Assembly: GCA_024362935.1 (NCBI GenBank)
Contig: JANCRA010000031.1
Span: 10,558,001-10,622,000, forward strand
DNA: 64,000 nt
Reading direction: 5' to 3'
From: Setophaga petechia
Lineage: Eukaryota; Chordata; Aves; Passeriformes; Parulidae
Part shown: positions 38,619 to 50,927 of the stretch, one piece after another
Layout: the number at the start of each line of letters is the position of its first letter
Position numbering within the stretch: position 1 is the stretch's first letter
Position numbers and translations under genes: made by a program
Notes under the pieces: model-generated
What the model was told of the DNA's origin: nothing
Databases searched by the model: none
Seen by the model: only the letters and a program-made list of their open reading frames with translations

Positions 38619-41600
38619 TATATATGGCACTGCATGGGCAACAGCTAAAAATACAAATTTGAATTCTGTTGTTATTGTTGTTAATAATTTTGACTCTATT
38701 AGCTTGTAACAGTAACGTCAAGCAAGCAAGCCTTGTGAGCCCAGAAGCCCCTCTTGTGTGCCTGCTCACTCTGCAAGCCTCCTCCATGACCCTGGCCAAA
38801 CATTTGGTGATGGGGATGATGGGCGATCCCCAAATACTGTGTCAAGGATGTGGGACAGAGGGGACTGGCCCCAGGATGTCCTATTTTCTTCTGTGTGTAG
38901 GCAACTGAGTGGTGACCACAATCCTCAGCAACAATTGTGGCCACAGACAGTGCCTGCAAGGGCAGCTCACCTGTTCTCAGCCTGCAGCAATCCCCACTGA
39001 ACACAGTGGCTTTTTGGGGGCTACTAAAGGTTTTTTGTGGTGGAGAGATGGTGCTGTCTCCATCTCTCACAGATCCTCCTTGAGAACATTGCATTAAAGC
39101 TTCTTCTCTACTTTAAGGGGCAGCATGACAATATGACGCAACATTTTCCAAAGCACTGAATTTCCTCACAAGCATCATTTTCAAATGAAAGCTCATTTTC
39201 AAAAATGTTTTAGCCACAAATAGGCTTCAAATAACATGAGTCACAGTTACAGCAGTGTCTCAGTTCCCAAGCATGTCTGAAAACTCTGCCTGTTCTTTGA
39301 TGGGTAATAGGAGAGAGAAGTATATCTGTAATTTGGGGATACTTAGCTCAAATCTGGGTGCAGTAAAGGAATTTCTAGGAACAGAGGTACTGTTACATCC
39401 AAAAAAGCATATCAAACAACAACTTATATATAATTAGAAAGAACTGATTAGATTTCATTTGCTTCTGAGAAAAAGGCCAGATAGATTTTAATATGTTAAG
39501 AGATAAATTAAAATAAAACAAAGACACTTATTTTTGAAGGTAGAGAAAAAAGAAGAAAGAAACACTCCCAAAAAATCAAATACTTACATGTCTCAGTCAC
39601 TAAAATACACAGTAACCATAGTTGTTAAAGAGGCCCGAGGACAAACATAGCTTCAGTACCTACACTCTTCTTAGATAGAAACACATAGTTTTCATTTAAA
39701 GAATGTGAGTCCTTTCTTTTCTTTGGCCAGTCTTTGTTACATGCTGGTTTGCAGTTTCAGCATGTACTGCTGATTTAACCAAGCAAAGTTTTATCCTAAA
39801 TATGGTACATGATATTTTCTGGCAAGTCTTAAATCCTTGAATTCATCTTATCTCCATGGTGACAAGCCTACACTTGGCATAAAGTATCATGGCTTTTCAG
39901 AGTAGAGACCATTTCAGATAAAAGCTGATGCCTCTGATTTATGGCAATTCTCAGCTTCTGTCGTTTGAAACAGAGGAATGCCTGATTATTGGTTACCAAC
40001 TGCTTTTCCAGGAGTAAGTTTTTTTGAGCAAAAAACCCCAACTGTAACTCTAAGATCTGACTCAAAGCACTTCTAATTTACATAAAAGGACAGGTCACTG
40101 CTAGAGGCAAATGGACACACATGTGCTGTCTGTGTTTGAAGTGAACCCCTTGTTGAGAGGAAGAGGAAGGAAACAACACAAACCAGTCTAGAACTATGAC
40201 GAAAAAGATTATTTACATGTAATAACTTTTATAAATATAATTTGTAAATGTCTTCCTCATGTATGCTCACTCCCACATAACAATGGCCAAGAGATGTTGG
40301 CCCATTTATCTTTCTATCAAAAAGGGGGCGATGTTCAATTCCCATTAACTCTGTTAAAAGAACACAGAAAACCCAACTGCTTAACAGAATGATGTTTCCT
40401 TCTGAGAGCACAGCCCCATTCTGGTGGCAAGACTCCATCTCTTCAGCAGCCAGATATCAACAGGCTTGCAATGGTTCCCTGCCGTCAGCAAAGCATCACA
40501 CTGAAATGTTGAAATACAGATTTTTTTTCCTTCAGGTAACAAGTGAGACTGGCTGTAGGAATTCTTTGAGCAGGTCTGAGGTAAGGTCTGGGGCTTTGTA
40601 GGCACCAGGATGACAGTAAGAAGGCTCTTGCTAACATGTTCAGGAGACAACATGAACTTTCTAGTGGAACATACAGTTGTCTTCTTTTTTAGTGAGTGTA
40701 ATGACATTATTTTGCAGTAATATTTTGCCAGGTAATTCTTTCAAAAACCCACCAACAATTCTTTCATAAAGATGCTGTAAGAGATTGTGAGGATGACACA
40801 ATGTCTTTTAAAAAAATCTATGGGGCAGATTTAACATTTTTCCAAGCTTTTTCACTTCTGAACTCAGCTGTGCTGCTAGTTCAGTCATAAAAACCCAGTG
40901 GAAACTATGTACAACATGTTTGGTTTCAATTGTCTGTTGATTTCTCCCAATTTACACACCAGATCTTTGCCAGAGAGAGAGACATTTTTTTTTTTTACTA
41001 CCAGTTGATGCCTTAATCTAACTCCTCACGGTTTGTGTCAAATTTTAACTTCTGTTGGTTTTAGTCTTATTAAAAAGAGGAAGAAAAATGTTCCAAAATC
41101 AGGTCCCCTAGACCTCCTTGATCTTATCTGACATTTTCATAGTAGTGCCTCTCTTGGTCTCATGATCTCATTATTCATGAACAAAGATCTATAGCATCAA
41201 CTTTTTTTGCAAATATGTCAAAGTAGAAACTAGCATTTCAGGCCCCTTAAAACATTACAAGAAATATGATGTTGGGAAAGAGCTGTAGGAGGAGAGGTAA
41301 CAACAGCAGTCATGTAAACCCCTGGTGGAAAACAGTTTCCTTCAAGAAGCAGTATCTTTTGTTTTTGTATGGAACTTGATGTTGAATGAGATACTTTAAA
41401 GGAATTCCAAAGTGGTACCTCAAAGGGAACTGACCAGACAGAAATGTGATTCTGAAATGTTGCTGAGCCGGAAGGAAAGACAAGACCAGCACATCTGTGG
41501 ATGCTATACAGACCTTTGGGTGTCTGCCTGCACAGTATCTGCTGTGTATTCTTGTTTGGTTACTTATTTCAGTCTGACACAGCCAAGATCCACGGAAGGA

Positions 41601-43739
41601 TACAGGTAGCTACTGGGTGACACAAAACTAAACTTCCAACATAAAACTGCTGCTGTCAATCCTAATTTTTTAAAGAAACCCAGAAAATAATACTTTTCTA
41701 CTGAAATAGATTTAGAAAGAAACATGCAAAAAATTATTTCTATAGTCTGTAGAAAATTATATGCCTAAAACCACAGAGCAGAGTGACTGTACTCTTCTCA
41801 GATAACCCTCTGACCAAAAGGTGATATCCTGCTAAAATAAAGTTTCTTTTGCTTGATGCCTCCTCTGAATTCCTCTGCTTTTAGTCTTTGCCCTTTGTTT
41901 ACTTCCTATTTATCTCTAATCTGACCTCATTTCTAACCTGCTGTAATTCAAATGACTATTTTGAATGCTTTTTGGCCTTATTCCTCATGCACAGCCATTG
42001 GGGTCATAAACAGAGGGATTCTCATGTTTGCACTCAAAGCCACTTTTAGTGCTGCCACTGCGTTTTTAAGCCATGAAAATCTTTTACAAACACTGTGAGA
42101 ACCATTCTTCATAAAAACGCTTTATCAAACCAGAGTTTCTAATGTTGTCTTAGCTTTCCACAGCTGTCATGGGATACATAAATCGCTCAGAAAACAGGTT
42201 GTAGCAAGATTCACAGTGCCTCCTCTTTTTTCTTTTCTTTACTGATCTTTGGGCCTCTGGGCTCACCATTATATACTAACCTATTTCAATCCTCACATTT
42301 ATATTTACAAACTACCCAGCCTACAGAGAGCAAAAGAAATAATAAACCATTAATAAATACAGTTTTCAAACAGGGAAAGACGTCATCAAAGATATACTAT
42401 GGTTATACCCCTCATTAGAAGCCCAGTGAGGTCAGTAAAAACCTTTCCTTTTGATCCATTGGGCACTGAACAAAACCAGCAGTCATGGAGGAATACTCAA
42501 ATGGGATTTAAAATCCTGCTTCTAAAACACGTCAATTCTCCATCTCTTTGTGGACCATGAGCTTGCATAGCTCTTCTGCTGCTTCTTCAGCCCCACTAAG
42601 CCTGTCCCATTCCCTTTCAGACACTGAACTGAGCTGTGTGCCAAAGCTTTATAAATTGTCTCCTGTTCTTCCTGTGCGCAGCAGTTTCCACAAGATACTG
42701 TTTTGCTTAGTGTGTTGCATGATAGAACAAATGAGGAATTCTGTGAGTTTTTTTTCTATTAAGCCCTAATCCACAAAAAATATATCTATAAACTTTATAT
42801 TATCAGCCTTCTCTTTTTGATAGTAATTTAACAATCATAGGCTGCAGGTCAAATGGCCTAAGTAGTGCTTCAAATGATCTATCCACTAAAAAAGAACAGG
42901 CTGACAAAGATCATTGCTGCAAGTGAATCACAGGTATAGCAAATTTAATCCAGTCACTGCTGTATGTAATTACTACAGCAAGGATTTCAGATGCCATGCA
43001 GGATTGCTGTGGTGTGGTTGGACAGCCATTGTAATGAAGGTGGGAAATGAAATCAGGCTAATCTGTTTCACGTCAAAAAAGTCATATTAGTCGATAGGAA
43101 ACATCAAGATAATTCCTATTCTGTATGTAATGTCAGCCTTGACACTAGCTGCACAACAAGGGATACTTCAGCCTTTTAAACTCAAATTGTTCCCATGTGC
43201 AGAGGGGATGGACATCTTGCCTGGGAGGTAATCCAGGGCAAAGCTGGACAGATAAACTTTCTACCCTTCGCTCCCTTCTTATCTCAGTAAAAAAAGGCCT
43301 CAGAGAGTTGACCAGTCTAAATTTACTTGAGGTAGATAAGAAATGTAGAGTTCAGTAAGGACAAGGCAATCTGGTGGGATACCGTGAGATGGGTGTCCAG
43401 TGTTCCATGTGGGAGAGGCATGCACTCAGGATGAAGAGCAGGATTTGGTTGTGCATATGTTTATTCAGAGAAATTTGAGCTGGAAGAGACTTTTTAGACA
43501 TCATAAGGCAGAAAAAGGGATTATGGCATGGTTTGTTATATTTCCTCACGCCACTGCCTCTCTTGGGTGAGCCAGTGGCGGCGTGTCTGGCTCAGGAGGG
43601 TGTGGTGCCAGCAGCATAACTCAGCAAGCAACCTTAAACTTTCTTCTCACCAATCACTGTTTTCTCCCTAGGGTAAATAGGCACATATACAGAGAAGAAC
43701 TCTGCACTGAAGAAACCATAACCATCAACTCCATGAGAT
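38619..43739. other. Intergenic or intronic DNA, no gene recognised
   Basis: The section at 38.7-39.1 kb is richer in GC and carries overlapping open frames on both strands, but none shows a family motif. The remainder is AT-rich unique sequence without a supported feature. Confidence 0.5.
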
Positions 43740-44275
43740 GCTCCGGTAGTTACACTCCTATAGCGTTGCGTTGTGTTATTTGGTTTGTTCCTGATTCTCC
43801 CCCTGTTTGTGGTTGTAGCCTAATCTCCCTTTCCCCAATGTCAATCCTATCTCCGCTCCTCCCCTTTCACTGGAAACTTCCCTGTCAGTTCTCAAATCCC
43901 TTCCCCAGTGCCTTGTCTGTCATTTAGCTCTCCGCCCCTGTCTCTGGAAACTTCCATGAAGGGCATCGAGTGACTGGTCAAGGATCAAGGATCCCTCCCA
44001 CTAAATCTCCTGAAAGGTTGTTCTAGTTGTTGATTATCTCCCAGTTCACGCCCCCTTCATTCCCTATTGGTGGGTAGTTGAACCCCCTCCTTTGGTACCA
44101 CCCCTGAATAAAAAATACTGCTCCTATTGTCTTCAAGCTTTTGAAGCTGTAATCCCTAAGGCTAGAAGCTTCTAGTGGCTCCTAATAAAGTTTTGGACTA
44201 ATTACGCTCTGAATTGCCTACTTCCTTCACCATGCTCGACTGACTGTCTCCTCCCGAGGAAAGAGTTAACACCCT
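43740..44275 (+). mobile_element. Probable solo LTR, boundaries unresolved
   Basis: A C/T-rich U3-like segment contains an ATTGG (CCAAT) box near 44.07 kb, a TATA-like AATAAAAAATA near 44.11 kb and AATAAAG at 44184-44190, in plus-strand U3-R-U5 order. The composition changes abruptly from the AT-rich background. No matching target duplication was found, so the ends are estimates. Confidence 0.45.
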
Positions 44276-47200
44276 TAGCTGCCCCTCTGCACTCTCGAGC
44301 ACAGAGGAGTGTCCCCTGCAGTCTGCAGCATGGCAGCTGGCAAGGAAGCACCGAGTAGCTGCTTGGTAGATGCTGCAACACTTATAGCGGGATTATATAG
44401 AAAGTGCAGCATTATAATGCCAAGCTCACTTGCCTGTGAGGAACAAAGACCTTGACAAGCAAGCCCTGCTGCTTGTGTTTGGCCAGATCGAACCAAATCT
44501 CAGGGTAGTGCCCATCTTTGCTAATGATTTCTGACTTTGGATCTTTACTTTTAGAAACTACAGCTGCTTTTGTCTCACAAAAAAACAGGCAAAAATCCTG
44601 CTTGCTTTTTAACCTTGAGTCTGGCAGATACTTAATCTCTATTTGTGTAGGAAAGAGGTGCAGTTCCAGCATCTGCTTGGGGACATAATTTTGCATCCTA
44701 CCCACTTCCCTGGGTGAACACTCCCATTGTGCAACCATTGTATGTGAGGTTCTGGCCAATCCCTCTTCTCAGACCTGTCTTAATGTTGGCTGGTCACAGG
44801 AGGAGGCTCCCTATGTCCCCATGGTGTTACAGCTTCAGTAAATGAGGAGAAGAGGAATTTCCAATCCCCCACTCAAGACAATTAGTCAAAAAAACCACCA
44901 AAGCTACATTAGAGAGGAGGAGAGGTTACCCCTAATCAACTAAACCATGAACTTCTCTACACAAAGTGGGACTTTATGTCCCACACTGGCATATATCCAC
45001 AAGGGACATCGTGATTGTTCCAGCTCAAATGCAGATTAGAGCCTCTGTCCTGGAGATGAGAGGTGCAGGGCCAAACACCATCTGGAAGGACTTGGGTGTA
45101 CTTTGCAAGGACCTGGTATCTCCAAGCTGTTGATGAACACGGACAGAAATCTGCTTCTCTAAAAAAAGAAGGTAAATATCAGGGTAAGTAAAGCATGGTA
45201 AATTCTGTTTTACAACAGCCACAAACTGCACTTGATAGGGTATTGTAAAGATAGAGTAATTGTTTTCTGGTATCTTCATGGCAAGATGGAGTGCTTGTGT
45301 AAACATTCATAAGCATAATACGCCACTGTACAAACACATTTGGAAATTGTAGTTCCTTCTGCCTAATTTTCCAGATTAACAGTTTATACTATTCCAGGCT
45401 TCAGAGGGGCTGATAGCATTGATGCCTTGTGGCCATGACAGCCATCAACTATCTTCTCAAAGCTTATTGGTAAAATACTAACAACATCACATACTGTGTC
45501 TATCAAAAAAAAAATTAAATTTGACAAATCTACTTAAAAATAAATAAAGGTTCCACTTTTACACATTGCCCCATGTAGACTAGAAACTCTTTCAGATGTT
45601 TGTGTAAGTATATATCAATTATTCAAGAAGATGAGCAAAGTGTGATGTTCTCTGGTCCTTCTCTCAGAAAACTTTAAATATGAAAATTCCCTTGGTTTCT
45701 TGGAGCTCAGAGGCACTCGCTATCTGTTCTCTCTCTCTTTTTTTTTTTTTTTTTTTTTTTTTTTAGGTGTGTGTGTGTGAACCACAGTTCCGGCAAAGAA
45801 AAATGATTGCAATGTGTAGGCAGTCTCCAAAATGAACAAGTAATATGAAATGTCTTTGTAGCCTGAAATACCACTATTGGGCAAGGGAGCTTTTTTCCAT
45901 ATGCCACTGCAAACAGCAATTAGTTTAAGTAGAAAAGATTAGACCAGGTGCAGGTTTTGAAGTGACTTTCGGTGGGCAGAGGGAAAGGTCTCTCTTTTGT
46001 CAATTGTCTGTGTTAATTCATCAGGCATCTGAGGAATTTAGGGATATTCAAAGTTTTGTGCTTAGCCAACACAATATGACCTTGTTGGGATCCATGGACC
46101 GGACAGAGGTACAGGGCTTATTGATGGGTGTCAGTCTGCTGAAGTGAAAGAGCACAGAAGCAAGAAGCACATGATATATTTGTCTTCCACAGCACAGCTG
46201 TTTTGTAGGGGCTTTGTTGGAGAACTCATTAAAAAAAAAAAGGCAGAATAAGCCCCTCCAATGTGGAACCCATGGGCAAGCTCAGCTGGAGTGCCTGAGG
46301 GAGGCAGCTGACAGTTGAGGTGGCTGCAGCCGTTCCCTCCAGCCTTGCAAAGCTAGAGGTGACCTTCAGAAAATGACAAAGGAAGGAGGCTAACACAACA
46401 GTGTGTGTCTCTGAGATAAAAGATACTCTCAAAACTTCAAAAATCTCCTTAAAAGATTGGACTAACTTCTTGTAACCCTCTGAATCATGGATAGATATGA
46501 GTTCAAAGGACTAACATAATTTTATTATTACATGTAATCAAATGTTTAAGTTAAATAGGAACTGAGCTAAGGGCAACCTCCCCTTATCAGCTTCCAAAGT
46601 CTGAAAGCAGGAATGAATTAATTTGGTAAATGTAACAAGCTTAGGGGTATAACACAGAGCAGCAGCTGAGTCAGCTTGACCATCAGGCAGTTATTGGGGT
46701 GAGATGTGCAGCTCAAGTATTACCAGATGATTCAATTCACGTATCTTGGCAGAAGCAGATAAGCCTAAAGGGATGCCCAGAGGGAAACAGTGTCATAAAT
46801 TAGCAAAGCAGAGAGTAATTCACCACCTTAAACAAAATGTTGTCATCAAGGAAATTGTGCATTTAATTCATGCAGCAGTGGTCTGCCTTAGCAGATAAAA
46901 GCATATTTTGCAAGTTGGCTTTTTATATAAGGAGAAATTAGTTTTGCCAGGTCTGGGCATATTTTATGCAACTGGCTTACATCAGGTCATGTACTCCAAC
47001 CTTTCATTTTCAGGAGATTCACCCAAATATCGGTGTCAAATAGGATCACATTGGTCATGGTGAGAGAGTTAAAAGTACTGAGTGTGTATTCTTCCCCTTT
47101 TCCTTAGCTTTCCACAGGCAAGGACTCCTTCACAAGTGGAAAAATAAACTAAAATTCTTTGAAAGACTGAAGATTAGTTCGTATTGTGAATCAGACATAA

Positions 47201-48199
47201 TCAGTTCCACTACTGTAATGGATGTCTAAATAACATATGACTAAAGACTTTCCTTCTATACTTTAGCTATGGGTGAGATGTGACTAATTGCAATAGGTTT
47301 CATTCAATGTCAATTAAATCAGTGGAGCTTAACAAAAGAAATTGTGTTTTAACAGGGCAGGTTTCAGCACAAGCATTTTTCCTTAGATGACATAGAGTGC
47401 TTTTCAGAGAAGGACACTTGAGTGCATATAAACATTATCTTAAAAATCGAGTACATTAGTGAATATTTTAAATTGAGTGGGAACCTGAAGAAAGCTTGAA
47501 GAAGGGAAAAGTGCAATATAATTTGAATGAATCATTCCAGAGGCTGGGGATTTTATCTGTTTGCTAGAAAATTAAGGACACAATATCTAGAGGAGAATAG
47601 ACAAGAAGCCTTTTTCAGGGCCTAGTTCTCTTACCTTTCAACTACCTGAATTTGGGAAAAGCACAGAAAAGTCATAAACAACAACAATCTCAAACCGAGA
47701 CAACCACCAGCTTAATATCCATGAATACAAGGCACTGGCAGTATGCTGGCTGGAAAAAGTCATGCTGCCCAGGTCCAGCAAAGACCAAGAGCTAGAAATT
47801 TAGGATACACACAAAGTAGAATTTTCCTCTGCTTCAAGCCCATACCTTAAACACAAAACCCAAATAACTTCTGGATTTACAGCTTTTGCATTCTTCTACA
47901 GTTCTTCTTTTTCTGCATAAATTTGTTTAAGTGCACAGCCCATGAGTGTTAATGCTCCTTCTAATTTCATCCTTTCACATATAAAGTTCCTGAAGAAAAC
48001 CAGGCTGTTGGCTGCACAGCCCTCAGACATTGCCAAGGCAACGGACCATGATGTCAGAGACAGGATTAGGAGTTTCCTGAGCTGAGTTCGGGAACCCTGG
48101 CTGGGAAGGAGAAAACTCCCATCTCAACAGCTTCAACAATAGAAGCAGCAATTTCAAAAGCATCTAGTGAAGAACACTCAGTAGTAAACTATGCAGAAA
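44276..48199. other. Intergenic or intronic DNA, no gene recognised
   Basis: No supported gene. The only notable item is the long T tract near 45.75 kb, listed separately. Confidence 0.5.
45729..45779. repeat. (CT)n - T27 - (GT)n simple repeat
   Basis: A short CT run leads into 27 consecutive T (45738-45764) and then into a GT run. On the minus strand this is a long A tract after a CA run, which could mimic the tail of a retrotransposed copy, but the sequence upstream on that strand shows no coding similarity. Confidence 0.9.
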
Positions 48200-48865
48200 T
48201 GCCACTGCCTGCCAGAGCCCAGGCTAGCTCTTTGGTGTTCCGGAGCAGTAGCGAGTGTGGGGAACTGCCCTGGCTGGGATAGTGCCAAGGGCAGAACCTT
48301 AGAGCTCACTGCTCGAGAGCAGTGCTCCGAGACGCCATGACAGGGACTGGCTGAAGAAGGCGGAGGAGACTCTCTTGTGGTGAAGCTCTAACCCGTTTAT
48401 TGAGGTGGTAGGGGTACAGGAAGAACCAAGGTTGAAGGGATCACAGACAGAGAAAGCCTGGAGCACCTCTGTGCAGGGGATTATAGAGCCTCAAAAAACA
48501 GGGGGTAGATCCAATGGAATGACCAATAAGGCGACACTTGGGGTGTGGTTTTGGAATAACAATGAATAAGGATAAGGGGAGGGGGGAAGCCTCAACAGGA
48601 GACGGGGCCATGGGATAACTGGCAGGGAACATTCTGGAACAAAGGGCAGGGTTGCCTTGTTGGACAAGGCAGAAGGGGCAGGGTTGCCTTGATAGGCAAG
48701 GAAGAGTCTAGAACAAAGGGAGAAGACAACTTGAGGGACAGCTGGAAAGGCAGGCACAACTCAGGGAGGAATCATCTAGGGAAAACATGGGGGATAACAG
48801 AATATACGACTGAACTTTCAGTTTAACCAAACCAAATTAAATAAACACAGACCACAACACAGAAG
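48200..48865 (-). mobile_element. Probable solo LTR in the same orientation as the provirus, boundaries unresolved
   Basis: On the minus strand a TATA-like TATAAT (near 48.48 kb) is followed about 85 bp later by the poly(A) signal AATAAA (48396-48401), the same architecture as in the provirus LTRs at 49.9 kb, where the spacing is about 100 bp. The right end reads CAGACCACA, similar to the provirus LTR end. The U3-like part is purine-rich with CCAAT boxes and an imperfect internal duplication of GCAGGGTTGCCTTG (about 48.64-48.70 kb). No matching target duplication was found. It may be a distant relative of the nearby provirus LTR. Confidence 0.5.
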
Positions 48866-49921
48866 TGACCAGAAATTCAGTGTCAAAAATCGGTTGATTG
48901 AAGAGAATCCCAAAACAACTGGCTTGGCAATAAATAAGTAAAATCAATGGAGTTAACCCAGGGTTGTTTCAGCAGTAACAGTGACACTAGAGTCAAGATA
49001 ATTTTGCCATTTTACCAAGGAAAGCAAAATACAATAGCAGAAAATACAGCATCTTTCACTTGATTATACAATTAGTATTTTCAGCTCCACAGGGAAAAAG
49101 CTGAGAGCAATTTTAGACAGATTATTCCATTAGACTAAAAGTTCACAGTAAAAAAGACAATGTAGGACCTGCATGTGTGAATGCCCTTTAAAATAATCAG
49201 ATACCTTAGCTTCTAAATGTGGGAATATTACAAAACTGTAAGCAGCAACAGGGGACTTGACATCCAAAGACCACTCCCAGGGATTACTGCAAAAAAGGAA
49301 CAGATGTCAAGAACTGAGCCAGCTCCCAGCCTTTGGAGGCTGAGGCAGGACCCTCCCCAGCCCTTCAGCACAGCTTACCACAGTGCTGGCAACAGGCACT
49401 GCTTCTCTCTATCATCCCACAGACCTCGTTCTTGAGGTGGGTGTGCTGATGGCCTGGGGAAATCAGAAAATGAAATAAAAATAAAAATAGGGAAACAGCT
49501 ACAGAGAACAAAAGATTGTAGAGGCCCAGAGCAAAAGTTGAAACTGGGTCATGCTTTATATGAGGGTGGTTTGCAACAAAATGAGCTGGTCCCTTCTCTA
49601 ACCTTGAAAAGAGGGAACTGGGAGCAAAATGTCCTGCTTCTCTCCTGCGTGGGTGGCCTTGCTCCTTCTTGGATCTGTTATTGCAATTGCTCACATGTTT
49701 GTGCGTCTACCTGCAAGATCAGGATGCCTGCGAATCAGGAGAGCTCTGTTTGCTTCCTAGACAGGCAGCCTTCATGACTCATTCGTTGGACAGGGACAAC
49801 ATGATAAGATGAAGGACCTCAAGCAATATATTTAAATGGAAAATTAAATAAACTGAAGGATACATGTACACACACCCATCATGATTTCAAAGGTAACTTT
49901 AAAAAAAACAACACAAGAGTC
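48866..49921. other. Host flank of the provirus, no gene recognised
   Basis: About 1 kb of unique sequence between the minus-strand LTR-like block and the left target duplication of the provirus. Open frames here show no family motif. Confidence 0.5.
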
Positions 49922-49927
49922 AGTGCC
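49922..49927. repeat. Left target-site duplication of the provirus (AGTGCC)
   Basis: The hexamer is identical to 59599-59604 just beyond the other LTR. A 6-bp duplication is the length made by alpha- and betaretroviral integrases (family knowledge). Perfect identity fits a recent insertion and shows that the two LTRs belong to one event. Confidence 0.95.
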
Positions 49928-50100
49928 TGCAGCTGTGTTGGCCCTAAGGTCGAGTGTCCGGCCAGCTCGGAGTGGCCAACACTCTGGCTGCGCTCGTGGG
50001 TCCCCTTGGCGTCTGTGGCCTTGGGCTGACCTCACTGCGGACGATGATGCTGCCGGTCGGACGAGGAAGGAGCTTGGACACTCACTGAGGGTGTAGCAGG

Positions 50101-50106
50101 TTTATT
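50101..50106 (-). terminator. Poly(A) signal AATAAA of the 3' LTR
   Basis: The hexamer lies about 100 bp downstream of the TATA box on the minus strand, where the R region should end. The corresponding site in the 5' LTR is 58450-58455. Confidence 0.75.
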
Positions 50107-50202
50107 GATAAACCCGAGTAGACATCCAGGGAGCGACCCCAAGGAGAAGGAACAACAGGGAGATCCCCCAGCGAGTGACCCCGAGGGGCGGGAGAAACAA
50201 GA

Positions 50203-50209
50203 TTATATA
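50203..50209 (-). promoter_or_regulatory. TATA box of the 3' LTR
   Basis: TATATAA on the minus strand, flanked by GC-richer sequence in U3. The copy in the 5' LTR is at 58552-58558 and would drive the genomic transcript. Confidence 0.7.
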
Positions 50210-50625
50210 TGGGGAGGTAACATAGGGAGGGGTTGACAAGAAACCAATGGGGAACAGCCAGGGAGGGAACCGAACATAACTGACACAGTGTGGGAACAAA
50301 TTGGAACATAATGAGGGAGGGGCCCCGGGACCACAGCCAATCATGGATCCCAAAACAGAGAACTTTCTGGAAACTGGGGAGGAGTGGGGAGTGATTGACT
50401 GGGCCCGGGGAGGAGAACAAGTATACATATAAGGGAGAAAAGGGGAGGAGGAATTATATAACGTACCTAACTGACAAGAGGGGTGGCGGGAGTAACCAGG
50501 GATACTGAATGAGTGACAGTTCACTGGCGGGAAGGGAGCATGAGGGCAGAACCATTACAGAACATAGAGGGAAACAATACAAATTAGGGGAGCAATAAAA
50601 CAAACTAAATCAACACACTACCACA

Positions 50626-50639
50626 TCTCCCCGTTTTTT
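50626..50639 (-). promoter_or_regulatory. Polypurine tract
   Basis: Directly upstream of the 3' LTR the minus strand reads AAAAAACGGGGAGA, a purine run broken by one C. Position and composition fit the RNase H-resistant primer for plus-strand DNA synthesis, and its end fixes the start of the 3' LTR. Confidence 0.85.
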
Positions 50640-50678
50640 ACGAAATAAAATGAAAGAAACTGAGAGTCCATCTGGAAC

Positions 50679-50927
50679 TTAAAATGACTGTGTCTGCGGC
50701 TGGTCTTCCCAAGCAGAGTCTCCCTCGAGATAGAGCTCATCAGGTGGCAGCTCGGTGGGCCCCTCTTCATCTGCAGCCTCATCAGCCTCTGAAGAGGGGT
50801 CTTCTATCTCGGTTTGTTCGCCGTAGGGAGCGGAGACTCTGTTCACACTTGCTGTTGCTTTTGAGACCAGTCTCTTTACCAGACTGCGGATCAAAGCAAA
50901 TAAAATTAACAACAGCATTAAACTCAA
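50679..50927 (-). CDS. env: Env C-terminal part: membrane anchor and long acidic tail (out of frame with ectodomain)
   Basis: The frame opens with a leucine-rich hydrophobic stretch (LMLLLILFALI) followed by a basic stop-transfer segment (RSLVKRLVSK), the layout of a retroviral transmembrane anchor. The remaining 55-60 residues form a tail very rich in Glu and Asp, ending in QTQSF just before the polypurine tract. The first codon read as a start is TTG, so this is not an independent gene but the continuation of env. It lies in a different frame from the ectodomain, whose stop codon (50924-50926) overlaps the first codons here, so a one-base frame change separates the ectodomain from its anchor in this copy. 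Confidence 0.7.
   Translation of the reverse strand: MSLMLLLILFALIRSLVKRLVSKATASVNRVSAPYGEQTEIEDPSSEADEAADEEGPTELPPDELYLEGDSAWEDQPQTQSF

Larger units (their letters stand above)
49928..50625 (-). mobile_element. Provirus 3' LTR (698 bp)
   Basis: On the minus strand it begins TGTGGTAGTG next to the polypurine tract and ends CAGCTGCA next to the host. It carries CCAAT boxes in U3, a TATA box at 50203-50209 and the poly(A) signal AATAAA at 50101-50106; U5 is therefore roughly 49928-50080. Compared base by base with the right LTR, leaving out the nested insertion, it differs only at 49955 (T against C) and 50463 (G against A). This LTR is uninterrupted and would provide the 3'-end processing signal. 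Confidence 0.95.

Noticed and set aside
50082..50524. 112- and 140-codon ORFs inside the 3' LTR
   Set aside because: They lie in U3 of the LTR and have no viral accessory-gene similarity. The proline- and serine-rich translation follows from the purine-rich plus strand.
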